From: Acridotheres tristis
Taxonomy: Eukaryota; Chordata; Aves; Passeriformes; Sturnidae
Direction: 5' to 3'
DNA: 64,000 nucleotides
Assembly (NCBI GenBank): GCA_037013685.1
Contig: CM072886.1
Span: 58,830,933 to 58,894,932, forward strand
The notes under the pieces are model-generated. The model ran no database searches, was not told the origin of the DNA, and saw only the letters and a program-made list of their open reading frames with translations. A program made the translations under genes and the position numbers. Of the stretch, positions 22,811 through 35,741 are shown piece by piece (within the stretch, counting starts at the first letter, position 1; every line of letters begins with the position of its first letter).

Positions 22811-25471
22811 TTGTTATGATTACTAAGAGTGTGTGCTAAAAGGCTGAAGACATTTTGTCACATGGCATCCATAAGGTTTAAAATATGTTGGCCAGGGTTT
22901 AACATTAAAAAAAAAAGCCTAAAAAAAGAATAATTGTGACTAAAATATCTTGCTCCTCCTAAACACGTTGTATTGTATGACAGCAAGTGGGTAATTGTCC
23001 TAGTAGACTCTAGCACCTCTCTCCAGGCACTGTTTTCTGTATGTTCCTCTTTTGCTCATATTGGACTCAGGTACATGTATTTACTGCAACACACGGTATG
23101 CTGAGACAAATCAAAGGAAAAAGAAAAGTGAAGGATGTAAATTCAAAGCCTTAGGATTAGCAATAACAAATTCTCAATTATAATGTGATGTGTTTCTTCA
23201 AAAATCTCTTTTCATACACAAGACTCCTTGAGTGAGCTCATTATCTCCTGATATGTAGAAATATATTTTGCCATTGCTCAGCCAACACTAAGGTATTTGT
23301 TATTCATCTGATACTAGACCAAGCTTTAAGCTATATAATGCTTTCTTTACCATTTCCTTGTTTGTTTTAATGAATATCCATGAGCCAGAGTCTGAATGCA
23401 GACCTGTTGTTTTGCTCATGCTTGGCAGGAAAGACTTCAAAAGGAAATGTCTTTCATTTTTTTTTTTTTTGAGGTGCTAAACTCGTGAGTGGAAGTTATT
23501 TAAATGACAATATTATTTCTTCTCCGTTTCCAGATATTAATGTGAAAATATACTGTAGCACTTAGTGCTTTGGAAAATGTACCCCTTTTAACATTATTTT
23601 GTAGCAAGGTGTTAACATAAAACCATTTACCATAGCAATATTAGTTCATGGCTGTTTCAGTTCACTTCAGAAAATAAATGCAGTTGATCATTGCTAGTGC
23701 TTTTAAAATTACCAGATTTGAAATTAGATATTATCTCCAAAATCAATGTCTCTGAGAATGGTCAGGAAAAGACCCAATTGAACAGAATATCCATATATGA
23801 TGTTGGAGAAGCAAGAGCCAATTCAATCCTTAGAAACCAATGTACAGAATACCAAAAAAATGAAAAGAAAGTAATTTTTCCTCTAGCTCACTCTAGTGAG
23901 ACCTAAATTGGAGCATTTTATATACTGTTCCATAGTCATGCAGTGGGGAAAAAAAAAGGACAGGATGATAGGTAACCTATTTCCCTGTGGTATACTTAAG
24001 CAAATTTATTCTGTTGATTTTTCTCAAGAAAATAAGAAAAAACGAAAACATTTTTTTTTATCATACTCTAATGTGCCAAAATGGGAAGAAGATTCTTGAG
24101 AAATAGAGGCCTAGTAGGTTACAGTATAGGATGGTATAAAAAAGTGTAAGTGAGACACCATAAAAAAAAATCCCAAAACGACAGGACTGTGCAATTTGCA
24201 GAAGTGGCTTAGTGATGCTGACTAATTCAGGCTTTCACCCAATCTGCCAAAGGCCATCCAAATGGCCTTGAATCTGCCTTTTGATGTTGACTGGTCCAGG
24301 CACCATGTCCTGGTGAGGCTGTAACTCCCTTCATGAGATCAGCCAGAGCCCAGCAGGCTCCCTCCCTGCAGAATATACTGTGTCCCCTGGGCAGAAGCAT
24401 GCCACTGGAAAATTTGTCTCCTTTGCACCTGAAGGTCTTACTGAAAAGATATCCAACCAATTTCTTTTTCCATTTCTTGTGCAATCTGATTGACTTGGGC
24501 TCACAGTTGGAATCAAGTAGATTGTTTCTGTGTGAGCAGATGAAGTATCCCAAGTTTGGCCTATATTCAGCTACAAAAAGCTTAAAATAAAATATTGAGA
24601 GAAATCAGCAGGAGAATGGAAAAATCATGTTGCATAAGTCAGAACATGTTCACTCTCTGCAAAGTTAAGGCTAATGATAATAGGCTTGCACATGGGTGAA
24701 AACAATAGGGTTTATTTACAGTGTGTTAAATTTCTGTTATTGTAAGGCTGAAGCACATACAAGAATGTAAGTGTGGTAAAGTGACACGAGCCAGGCCAAG
24801 CCTTGATAGGCATGTGAATTCTGCCAAAATGCTTCAGTATGACAACTGGAAAATGTAGAGGATGAGATTGAACTGAGGGAGAAATAAACAGTAGAGAAAG
24901 TACTGGAGCTGCACTGGCCATGTGCTCTGTAAAAAGAAAATAAAGCAGCTTGTGCAGGATCTCCCACATTAATGTTTCTGTTGGGTCAAATTGCACTTAC
25001 TTTGTTTTTGTAAAAGATCCCGTCAAAGACAGTCTTCTATTAAGACAAGAGATGCAAGAAATAATAATAATTAATAAAGTATGCTGATGCTGACTGGATA
25101 TTCTTAGGACAATGATCTCCCTGGCTACATTTTTATAATAAATAAAATAAATTGTGCATTGTTCCCTGGCCTTCAGGCTAGAGAATGAGTATGACTTGTG
25201 TCCAGAGAGTTGGAAGTTTGTTCCTAAAATAGGCTGGAAGAATCCAGGCTGCCTGTTGGCACTGGTCTTGGACTTGGGCCCACCTATGAGCCATCAGCAA
25301 ATACAGCTCTTTTATGGGATTTTGTTGTTATCTTCTGGTTCATTTGGGCTTTTGGAGGAGCAGCAGAACAGAAGATCTGCTGTCCTTGGAGGGCTTCAAG
25401 TGAAAGGTAAAGCAGCTATGTGTATTTTTCCAAAAGGTCCACAGGATCTTTAAAAATACTATTTTCTTAAC

Positions 25472-25490
25472 AAGAAAGAAAGAAAGAAAG
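25472..25490. repeat. (GAAA)n microsatellite
   Basis: Short tandem AAGA/GAAA array, read directly. Confidence 0.8.
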
Positions 25491-25656
25491 TCTGCAATAT
25501 CAGATACATGGAAAACAATGCAAGAATTTCTCCAGGAACATAAAGGAAATGAGGAGACCTGAACATGGCATCTGGGAGATGCTGCCAAGGCTCATCATGG
25601 CAACGAGAAGAGCAAACGGTGAGACTGCCACACTTCTTGTCACTGTTCTGTGCTAG

Positions 25657-25677
25657 CAGACAGACAGACAGACAGAA
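25657..25677. repeat. (CAGA)n microsatellite
   Basis: Five tandem CAGA units. This is the same motif as the GACA array at 35742-35765, but unlinked to it. Confidence 0.85.
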
Positions 25678-27079
25678 GGTGCCTCCCAGGCACTTGTTTG
25701 GCCCAGGGGACAGAGGCCAGTGGAGGTGTCTGCTGTGCCCTGACACTCGGCACCCCTAAACAAGAGACCACACTGCCCTGTAGCCCTCACCCCACTCCTG
25801 CTTGGTTCCCCATCCTGCTTGGACCACAGCAAGCTCCAGGGGAACACAGTCTTGGATACTGTCTTTGAGTGCTGCTTTGCATATGGTCAGCAAACTTTGA
25901 CAAATAAGCTTCTTTAAAATGAGTATATTTAAAAGGATCGTGCAATTTTTTGAAAAGGCAAGCAATTTTGTGTGAAATGTAGGTTTTTTTATCCACAGCT
26001 AAAATGGAGGTATCAGAAAAATGAAACAGACACCTTTAAATGAGTGCTAGTTATTTTCTACTGACCTCTGGATATTTCAATCCTGTTTTGGAAAAAATAA
26101 TAATTATTTTTTATGACTGTTTTTCTCAAGTGGCTTTTTATTTACACAGATGCTTTCATTTGTAAGATGGAAAACTTTTATTTTTTATTTTTAATAAAAT
26201 ACCAGGTCCTAGCAAAGAGAAAATGCAAATCCAAAAGCACTCATCCCATCTTTCTTGCAAACACAAAAATCTTTTGTTCCTAAACAGAAATTAAATGGGG
26301 GAGGAAAGAAATCCCAACCCCATGTCTTGAAAGAAAATGTAGCAACACTTATCAAGCTCTCCCTCTCTTCCTTAGTATTTAGAAGGCTCAATTCTATTTT
26401 CTTTTCTGGCATTAAGGTTGATAATTATGCAGTTGTCTGTTTATTTTAAATAACTGAAAGACTTTGCCAGAGAAAGCAGCAGAGAGGGAAAGAGAGAGGG
26501 GGAGAAGGAAAAGATAGAAACTCATTACCTCTTGAAAACTGCTAATCATTGTAAATGGCCACAGAGGCCAGAGATGACTGCAGAAAATTACTATCAAGCG
26601 TGAAGGAATAAAAATACCCTAGACTATTTTACTGAAAAAATAATAAAAAAAAATAGAAGGAGAAAAAGTAAAGAAATCTTGATACTAAACAACTAAATTG
26701 GAAAGAGTAATGGAAATGAAACACAGTAAGGGGTCCTGGCAAGTCCTGTAAGCAAGAAAATAAATAGGGAGGTAGGAAGTGGGGAAAGAAATAGATTTTA
26801 TTGTTATGTGCAGAACATATTGGCAGAACCCGTCACTATATCAGGGTGCTCTTGGTCTTTTATTACCAGGGCTCCACAAAGGCTTGTTGCTATTGGGTTT
26901 TTCGTGTCACCTCCTTGTCTGTTCCCACCCTCCTTCCTTCCCTGGCAGTGGGGACAGCATCTCTGCTTCCCAGACCCAGCAGCAGCAGGAGCCTGAGCCG
27001 AGGCAGATGGGCAGGGAGGGCCTTTCCTGGAAAAGGAAAGGTTCTTTAGGCTCTGGCGTTGACCTCCATCTCCAGCTCC

Positions 27080-27380
27080 TTGCCCACGGCGGTGCTCTTG
27101 AGGATTGATCAATATCAAGGATTACAAAAGAGGCTCGGTCTGATGCATATAGGGAGCTCCAGGCATTGAAAGCAATATCCAAGCACAGCCTTTGCAGGCC
27201 TGGCTTCATGAATTGTGCACAGCGCTGGCCCCAGTGGTCCCTGAGCCATTTAAAGGGTTTATTGCTTGCTCGGCAGCCCAGGCTAAAGCTGTGCTGCTAC
27301 CAAGTGGATTCTGTGCTAAATATTAGCACTGGAGCTAAGCAAGCTTTCCCTCTCTGGTCTTACCACTATCAATATTAAAG
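27080..27380. other. Candidate conserved noncoding block
   Basis: A sharply bounded patch of mixed composition between AT-rich flanks. It has the palindrome-like TTGATCAA near 27105, a GATGCATA stretch near 27141 and CCATTTAAAGGG near 27246, and several CpGs. Overlapping short frames occur on both strands with no recognisable product. Regulatory function is an inference from composition and motifs only. Confidence 0.2.
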
Positions 27381-30300
27381 AAGGTAAAAATAAGTAACGG
27401 AGGGGGAATGTTGCTCCTAGAATACAACAAAGAGGCCCGATGAATCAGAAAAGCATAATTTAGGAACTTTGATTTCATAAAAAAGAAGTATCTGTGCGAA
27501 AAAAGGAACAGTTTAGATAAAGAGACTGAGATTGCAGAAAAATTCTGTCCTTCAGCCTGGGCTTTTTTTCTAGTATTGTTGATATCTTTTTATATTTAGA
27601 GTGAAGTTACATCCAGAGCATTCTTTTGATTGGATTCTCTTTTAGAAAACACTCAGCAATCATGAAAACATGCAAACGATACTTGATGTCCTCACAAAAA
27701 CAAGAAACATTTAAAATCTTCACTAATTTTTGTATTAGCAATCATCTAAATTTCCAAATTGAGTACTTACAGTTCTCTATATATATATGTACAGATATGG
27801 TTTATGTGTACAAAAAAAAATTAGAAATAGCCAGTTTTTTGGGCACAGTGGAAAGATATATTAATATTTTGTTTTCAGGAAAATTCATTTGAAGAAAGAA
27901 GTCTTTTATTTAAAGATAGTGTCATAAGTTTTCATGCAAAGTTTCAACCTAGCTACTGTCTTAACTTTGACTCAGTTTAAGGCAGCAATGGGTTACACAA
28001 GACTGAGCTCAGCATCTGTTTGGGGTCTTTGAGGATCTACCCTCCTGATGGTGTCAAATCATGTGGATTCTGTATAATTCTCTATCTGAAATTCTGGATG
28101 AGAAAAGCAGAACTGTGGCCAAAGCGAAAGTCTCTGTAATTCCTTCCTGCTGCCATCCTGAAAGCAGCTTGACTGCTGTTCTCCTTGTGGTTGCTCTGGC
28201 TGGCACCTGGAGCCTGGGGTGGATGGGTGAGGGCTCTCATGTGGGGGAGGACATAATTAATTCTCCAGGGTGTTATTTTGAATGTGTGTTGGGGGGATGG
28301 GTCCAACATGAGACTAACTTCTATGAAGAAGTTTTCTGAGGAGTTTTTTTATTCCATAGCAGATAACTGTAGAGGTATATCTTTTCAATTTAGTACTGAA
28401 AACCAGGATTTCTACATTACAGCTTAGCAGAAGAGCTTTCTCCTAAAGTTCTTTGCCTTTCCCTGTGTTCTGTGTAGGATGAGCACGATCCACCCCTGAT
28501 GCTGCGCCAGGCTCTAGCAATGTTCAGGAGGTCCTCATTGTGGACTCTTTCCTTTGAGAGAACATGGAAAATGGATGATTGCAGATGACAGTTGTGAGGA
28601 TCTTGCCTTCTGTATATATGGCAAATTAAAGTTAGGTGAGCACATCTTATGCATAATTTTTATGCTATTGTTTCATAAAATTGAAGTCTCCTAGGTGCTG
28701 GTATCACCTGTGTGTTGCCAGATACAGGATCATGTCCAGCACCAAGATTTTGCCTATTTTTTTTTGAAATATGTATGAACACTTCATTCTGTATTATCTG
28801 GTTTGGCATAATGCCAGCTATAATTGTGAAATATCTTGGGAAAAGTGTAACAAAAATTAAATGGAGGCATTATTAGTACGGAATAAGGGGAGAGCACAAT
28901 TTGGATTTCCACTAATTCTCAATTATTTTGCCTATGGGAAAAGCACATGTATCTTAGAAAATGTGCATGTGTGTGCTTTGGTGTCACTTTTTATACTGGA
29001 GGCCAGTTGTTCATTATTCTTTTAAGAGGCAGTTGATGTATTTTTATAAGAAGAAGCAATGGAAAACGAGACAGCAGGGGAAGCACTGGGTCTCCCTCTG
29101 GGGACTGTTGGATCTGCATTACCATTCTAGGACTTGGGTAAGTGATTCCTTATCAGCACACATATATGTTAATCCAATGAAAACCATAAGAGCTTAATTC
29201 CTCAACTAATGGGCAGTTTTAGGCCAAGTTTATAAAATGTTGGACCTGATACTCTCCTTTGTCTGATTTTGCTTTTTCTTAAAACAAACCTAAAAGGTGT
29301 TCTGCTTATCAGAGCAGCAGCACATCAGAAATCTCCCAGGATGTGTAGATACCCAGGTCAGGATCACTAACAGCTTTCTCTACTGATCCTGCAGTGCATT
29401 TGCTTGCCCACATTTCTTTCATCTCCCTGCCTTTTCACTTCTACTTTCTTACCCTGTTTTCCCTATTATGTTTTCTGGTTCACTTCAGAAATGTATCTGA
29501 ATTGGAGCACTTTTTTCCAGTCCAAGGAAACAATAAGGAAATGGAAGAAGTGCAATTCCATTGTAATTTTCTGGTTGTTACTTGATTGTGACTCTATGGC
29601 CTGAAATTTTCTTTCCTCAGAAAAGGTGAAAAAAATATAAATCAAAACATCAGTATTTGCCATCAAGCCATTGCAAATGTACAATCTGCTGCTTCATTCT
29701 GGCTTTTGCAGTCTCTTTTTACATTTTTTTTTAATTTGGCTGAACTCACCTGTCTATTTTTTTATTTATTGCTGGTACAAATTTCCATTTGCATCTTGAT
29801 AGCTCTCTGGTTTCTGCTTTCATGTGCCCCATGCTCAGGTTATTATGTGCTGAGCACAGAACACCAACCAAAGGAGAAAAACAATGCTCCGTGGCAGCAG
29901 TGAGCAAGCAAATAGCTCTTGGCAAAATCCCCTGCCCTCCCTAGCAGGAAAATGTCAGGTAACTACAGTCCCAATGGCAGTGATGAATGGGCTGTTTTCT
30001 AGTGTGTTGGAAATGAAGTGCCATGGCTTTCTTTTTGGAGAGCTGGGACACAGTACCCATGCAGCTGATCATCTCAGAGTCACCAAGTATATTTAACTGC
30101 TGATATATTAAGACATAGATGATAAAATATGCATTGAGTAGTTCAGATTGACCATTTTATTTCAATCAGCACACAGCTCATTAAGATCATCTCAGATGAA
30201 CCAGTTATTTGACAGTAATCTTTCTTTATTTTACATTTCTCAAGTTTCAGGACAATTTTTTAAAACTCTATTTCCCAAGAGAAGTCATGCTGAAGAGATG

Positions 30301-33300
30301 TGCAGCCTTGCCAGAGATCTGTTTTATGTAAATCTTAAACTGACTGTTCAACCTCAACATTTCAGATCTGGTATCTAATTTCCTTAAAAAAATACCCCAG
30401 AAAATAAAAAAGGTATAGGTGGCCTTCAAGAGGTTTCCACTCTGGTATGGTGCAGAGAACTACAAAGAAGCAGCATGGCCTTCTTCTAACCCTTCGAGAA
30501 ACTCAGTATTTTCTTCCCATATTGTAAGCTTTCCACCAGTAGGAGTAACCTGGGGTGAGTATGTTTGCTTTAGCACACGTGGCAGTCAAACGCAATCATT
30601 ATGAAAGCAGAAGTGCAGTGGTGTGTTCCCTGGCACAGACACCCAGATATTTATCTGAAGAGCCTAAGGCAGTGTCAGATGCCTTGTCTGTATTCCAGGA
30701 GCCGGTGCCCACTCCGTGAGGGTGACAAAAGTCACAGCACTGTCAGGCTGCTCACAGCGGAGGTGGAGCCAGTGGAGCGCACAGCAGAGCTCCTGTGCTC
30801 CCTGTGCCAGATTCTGTGCAGGATGCTGGAACTGAGCTTGTATCACCGGCTGGAAAACCATGTCTTTTCCTTTCTTCTTCTCTCCAGAGGGTCCTCTGCA
30901 TGCTTAGACTATTATCACCCCCTCACTACATCTCCCTTTAATTTCATACCCAGCCACCCCTGCACACAGGGCTGTTTTTTGACCAGGCAGACTAAACTTG
31001 GCTCTCTGCACTGTGAAACCAGTGCTTTTTGGTAATCTGGAGAAACAGAGGAATGCCTGAGCTCTCCCACTCTCACTGGTGTCTAGAGAAAGGGAAATTG
31101 TAGTCAGCTATCAAACTCCTTTGTGCCAAGCAGCAGTTTAGTGCAGCATCATGAGTTTGCCAGACAATTCACACATGCCTTGGTGGGAAAGAAAAAGGCA
31201 AAATATGAACTTGTTAAATTTCCAGCACTCTTTGGGAACCAATTGAACAAGCTGTAAGAGCTCCAGTAAATCTGAATTATTGTTCCATCCAATTATTCTG
31301 ATAAACTATGAAGGACACAGTGTCCAATGGCAACAAAAGAATGGATGAGTCCCAAAAAGATGAAGCAAAACATGGATAAAATAATGTAGTGATAAAATGC
31401 ATAATATTACCCTTCTATATATAGAATTTTCTTAGGAGCTAGCCAAAGGAAAAATGTGTTCTTGATAGACTGAATCCACATCTTAAAAATTAAGGGTGAC
31501 TTTGCAGAAAAGGTTTTGTTGTGGGGAGAGTGGGAAGATTAGGGCTTTTTTACCCAATGGTGATCTAGGCATTTTGATTGCTCATCACAAAACAGCTTAT
31601 GAGAATCTCTGAACCAGAGATTAAAGAGTTCAAGTACTTCAGTCAACATCCTCCAAGTATTCATCCTGACTGTTCACTATATGCTTCAACTAAATATCTG
31701 TCACTTCTATAGGATCTGTTGTTTGTTGTTATCCTTCTCCATTTTAGAAAGAACTATGTATTAGGCCTCTTTCAAAGAACACCACCTTCTTCCATCCAGC
31801 TTTTAAACACTGGCTTCAAGTCTGCCTAGAGATATGGTTGTGTGTCTGGTTGATTTTTAAGAGAAGATGCTTGTTTGTTTGCAGGGGATAAGCCCAGTCC
31901 TCAGTGGAGTTATTCCACAAGTTTATAACATGTCTCGTGTGATGGCACAGTGTAATGCTGTGCTGCACTGTGATGTGTATGAGAAGGGAGAAGCATTGCA
32001 GACTCCACGCTCTTCCCTTTTCCTTTATCCCCTCTTACACTATTGGACTCTTTATACCTGTTCCATTTCACTCCCTCTCACTATCCTAGCATTCAGTCTG
32101 AGAGGATCAGAGCCAAAATGGTACTGATATGTACTGATCGTACATATGGAGAAAAAAAGTGTGGGACAGAAGAGGAGGGAAGAGAGTAAAGGAAAACTAG
32201 TTCCTCTTAGTGGGTGAAAAGCAAATATTGTCAGTTTCTGGCCTTCTACACTTTGAAATGCTGGGACAAATCTTTTCAGGGGAAATTAAATTTTCTGATT
32301 TTGTTGTCATATAATTTTGATAAATGTCTGGCAAGGTAGATAGTTTCCTGCACTTTAGGAAATTCAGACCTACCATACAAGGCATGGCTATGACCCAAAT
32401 GAAACCAATTGTTATGTTATACAATTTTATCCTATAAGAACATGAGGAAAATATATGGCACAATGCACTGATATTATCTCCATTGGCATAGTAAAAGTGT
32501 CAGTGGAGAGAGACTTTCTGAAACAAGGAGAACTCAAAGTGAATATTATTGTTTGAAAACAGTGAAGCAACATGGTCTGTGAAGGAAAGTGCACAGTGCT
32601 TCAAAGACATGGATTAAAGTCTTACTTCACAATAAAAATAAGGCTTGTGTAGCTCTGTGTGAGAGGAGTGACTGAAACCTGTACAATTCTCATTTTTATT
32701 TTACATTCTTGTTTTGCTTTTGCCCTTCAGAAGCCCCAGCAATTTTCAGAAATGCAGGACTCCACAATACACTATTGAAATATACCATGTGAATTACACA
32801 ACTGTGATATCTGCATATAACATGTCATGATTGAAAGAAATCATAATTTGTGCATGACAAACATATCTTGATCTATATTTGCCACACAATCTCATCTGAA
32901 GAGAACCAGAATTTGCACAAAATGCTCATCAGCATGCCTAAAGGAGTAGGCTGAGAATGTAAGGACAGTCTTTGGTACTTCTTTTAGGAAAATGTCACCT
33001 TAACTACGTGGTTCACAATGGTTAAACTGACTTTCTGTCCAGTGAGACTCATCTTTTAGTTCCATCCCATTTAGAGATTCAAACATGTTTTGAACTAGTG
33101 ATGAGTTAAGTATGTGCTTGCCATGTCCCTCTTCTAAGAAGGCATTGGGCACTTAGGTAAGCATACAACTTACATACAACTACAGATTTTCTCATATATT
33201 TCCTTAGGACTGAGCCACAGTGATAGAAATTTTACCATAGATAGGTATATTGTTGTATTTAGGAATAATTATGAAATAGAGGTGGAGGTAGTAAACAAGT

Positions 33301-34329
33301 ATGTGACAGGCAGATGATGCCTCATGTTCACTGCAAAATAAGGCTTTATTTTACATTATTTTGAACATCAAAAGCCAGGTGTTCAGATAGTACTCATGAA
33401 AAATTAAGGCAGATAAGGTACATCTTAACCATGTCTGTAATAGACATAGTCTGGAGACTAATACACAATTTTCAGACCCTATAAAATGATAATCATCAGC
33501 AAAATTAGACAAACAATGGCAATACAAGCCATTTTTTCCCCTCCATTTGCTAAAAAACAGCAGGGACCTAGGAAGATAACCTCAGTCTGATAGCTACCAC
33601 TAAACTAGGTTTTTATTAAATGTTTTTCTGTCTCATTTATTTCTGCTCAGTTAATCATTTAGACTAGATATAGTTGGTAACGAAGTTTAGCCAGTATCTG
33701 CAAAGCCAGTCTGAGAAACCACATCTCAACTTGTCAGTTTTGCTCAGACCTCTGGCCATTTAACTTGATGGGGATATTCCACATTTTTTTTCTACCTAGG
33801 CATAATTTAGAACCAGAGTAATGTCACAGTCTCATCTTTGAACATAATCAAAGACTGATTTCTCTGATCCTACTTGACAACCTACAGACATAATCAATAG
33901 AACTTACATACTGGTGATAACTCATTAGAAAGGATCCATCTGCATTGAGATTTGAACAGCTTATAATTTCATTTTCATGCATGCCAAGAGAAATACATCT
34001 ATCTTTCTGAAGCATCATTTTCACAGACATGGTTAATACTAATTTAATTTACTTTAAGAGTAATTTAAATTGAATGTTTCAAGAAAACGAAGAATCAGAG
34101 AGGCTTGTGATGAAATCCAGTCAGATTCCTGTTGTTTTAGCAATACAGCTTTGTCAAATGCTAGGTGGTGAGCAATATTGCTTCTTTCTGTCCACACTGG
34201 TAGCTTGGGAAGAACATTACTTTCCTGAGCTGGGCTGAAGTTAATGGAACAACCAGCAAATATTTGAATTACATGTCTTGATCCAGTATCCAGGATCTAA
34301 ACTCTGGTGTACAATCTACAATCCACAGT
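27381..34329. other. Noncoding stretch, no gene seen
   Basis: AT-rich, with a locally GC-richer island at about 30600-30860. The island carries a 144-codon ATG frame (30601-31035, plus) with no recognised domain, and an antisense frame of 65 codons. Simple TA tracts occur near 27778 and 31419. Nothing identifiable as transposon or RNA gene. Confidence 0.5.
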
Positions 34330-34349
34330 CTACCATTGGTTGGGAGCAG

Positions 34350-34480
34350 ATAGACTTATACAGATGTAGACACAGATCTATAGAGTTAGAGATATTTATC
34401 TGCCTGGATCTATCTAGACATCTGTCTAGGCAGGTATTATCAGATCTAGATAGGTAATCATATAGATCTAGAGACTAGAC

Positions 34481-34529
<49 letters not shown>

Positions 34530-34560
34530 CATAGATACATAGATACATAGATAGATAGAA
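34350..34560. repeat. GATA simple-repeat array, left part
   Basis: A degenerate field of AGATA, TCTAGA and ATCTA words (34350-34479) grades into a clean GATA array (34480-34558), with some units expanded to GATACATA (about 34528-34548). It ends where LTR sequence begins, and the same motif resumes on the far side of that LTR. Confidence 0.9.
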
Positions 34561-34738
34561 AGAATATTGGACCTGACCAAGGTATTGGTTTTGCATTGCA
34601 TGGTTATTGGTAGTGAGGGAGACCACAGTGATGGCTTCTGTGAGAAGCTGATGGAAGATTCCATATTGCCCAGCAGAGTCAATTCCTGATGGCTCTGAAG
34701 ATGGACATGCTGCTGGCCAAAGCTGGGCCAATTAGAGA

Positions 34739-34777
34739 TGTTGATAACACCTCTAATTGATGGTGTTGATAACACCT
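34739..34777. repeat. 14-bp direct repeat within the LTR U3
   Basis: TGTTGATAACACCT occurs at 34739-34752 and again at 34764-34777, a 25-base period. This local duplication lies just upstream of the TATA-like box and may double a U3 regulatory site. Confidence 0.85.
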
Positions 34778-34785
34778 GTGATGAC

Positions 34786-34797
34786 ATACTTAAGAAG
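34786..34797 (+). promoter_or_regulatory. LTR TATA-like core promoter
   Basis: ATACTTAAGAAG, at the place where this LTR family has its TATA-type box. One or two bases look decayed, so promoter strength is uncertain. Confidence 0.4.
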
Positions 34798-34994
34798 AAA
34801 ATCAAAACAAAGGGCACATCGTTTTTCTTCTAGCCAGGGAAGAGGAGGAGGTGAGAACATGTGAGGGAAACATCGTGGAGACACCAAGGTCAGTGCAGAA
34901 GGAGGGGCAGGAGGTGCTTCAGGTGCCAGAGCTGAGATTCCTCTGCAGGCTGTGGTGAGACCATGGTGAAGCAGCTGAGCCCCTGCAGCCCATG

Positions 34995-35130
34995 GGATCC
35001 ACGGGGGATGCAGAGATCCACCCACAGCCCGTGGGGATCCACGGGGGATGCAGAGATCCACCCACAGCCCGTGGGGATCGGTGAAGACCCAAGCGTGGGG
35101 ATGCAGGGGATGCGGATCCACCCACAGCCC
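34995..35130. repeat. 40-bp tandem repeat inside the LTR
   Basis: Two identical 40-bp units, 34995-35034 and 35035-35074, each starting GGATCCACGG and ending CAGCCCGTGG. A third, diverged copy follows to about 35130 and keeps the CACCCACAGCCCGTGG end. Identity of the first two copies points to a recent tandem duplication compared with the age of the LTR. Variation in number of such units is normal for this family. Confidence 0.9.
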
Positions 35131-35572
35131 GTGGAGAGGGGGCTAGTGCAGGGGATCCTAGAGGTGGGTAGGACTCCAGTGGAAAGAGGGGTCCCTGCTT
35201 CCAGGCTGGAGCAGCCTCTCCTTGGAGGACTGCACCCCGTGGAAGAGAGACCCACACTACAGCAGTTTTGGATGGACTGTTTGCCCATGGAGTGAGTTCA
35301 CACTGCAGCTGATGCAGTAGTGTTGTTCATACGATTGGAAGTATGTTGGAGAAATTAATGGAGAAATGTCTCCCATGGGAGGACCCCACGGCCTCACAGG
35401 AAAAGACTCCTCTCTCCTGGAGAAGTGGAAAAAAATCTGGGGTGATGAACTGGCCAAAACCCCCATGCCCTGTCTCCCTCCACTGTTGGTGGGAAAGAGG
35501 GAGGGGCTGGGGGGCAAAAAGGTGCTTTAAGGGTTTATGTTTCTTCTCATTATTCTCCGGGGTTTTTTTAGT

Positions 35573-35578
35573 AATAAA
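35573..35578 (+). promoter_or_regulatory. LTR polyadenylation signal
   Basis: Intact AATAAA in the 3' part of the LTR, followed by the T/G-rich GAGTCTGTTTTGCCC downstream stretch. It could end transcripts coming from the left even if the LTR promoter is dead. Confidence 0.6.
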
Positions 35579-35741
35579 TTCACTTTGCAACTTGAGTCTG
35601 TTTTGCCCTTGAAGTGTTTTCTCCCTTTCCTTATCTCAGCTCATGAAGCCTTCATTAATTTTTTTTCCTCCTCTGCCCAGCTGTGGCAGGGGAAGGTGAG
35701 CGAGTGACTCCCATGGGTGCCTGCTGTTGGGCCAGTGTCGA

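Larger units (their letters stand above)
22811..27079. other. Noncoding stretch, no gene seen
   Basis: Mostly AT-rich, with T and A runs (for example 23458-23471), a GAAA array (25472-25490) and a CAGA array (25657-25677). The patch 24220-24540 and the GC-richer 25560-25870 carry overlapping short frames on both strands, typical of noncoding GC-rich sequence. An AATAAAGCAGCTT segment near 24942 recalls an LTR polyadenylation region but could not be extended into a recognisable LTR. Confidence 0.5.

Noticed and set aside
24930..24990. AATAAAGCAGCTT segment resembling an LTR polyadenylation region
   Set aside because: Could not be extended to recognisable LTR ends on either side.
30601..31035. 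144-codon ATG frame in a GC-richer island
   Set aside because: The island explains the low stop density. The product matches nothing I know, and an antisense frame covers the same bases.
34890..35295. Overlapping proline- and glycine-rich frames of 110-132 codons
   Set aside because: They lie inside the LTR and are translations of its 40-bp repeat units.
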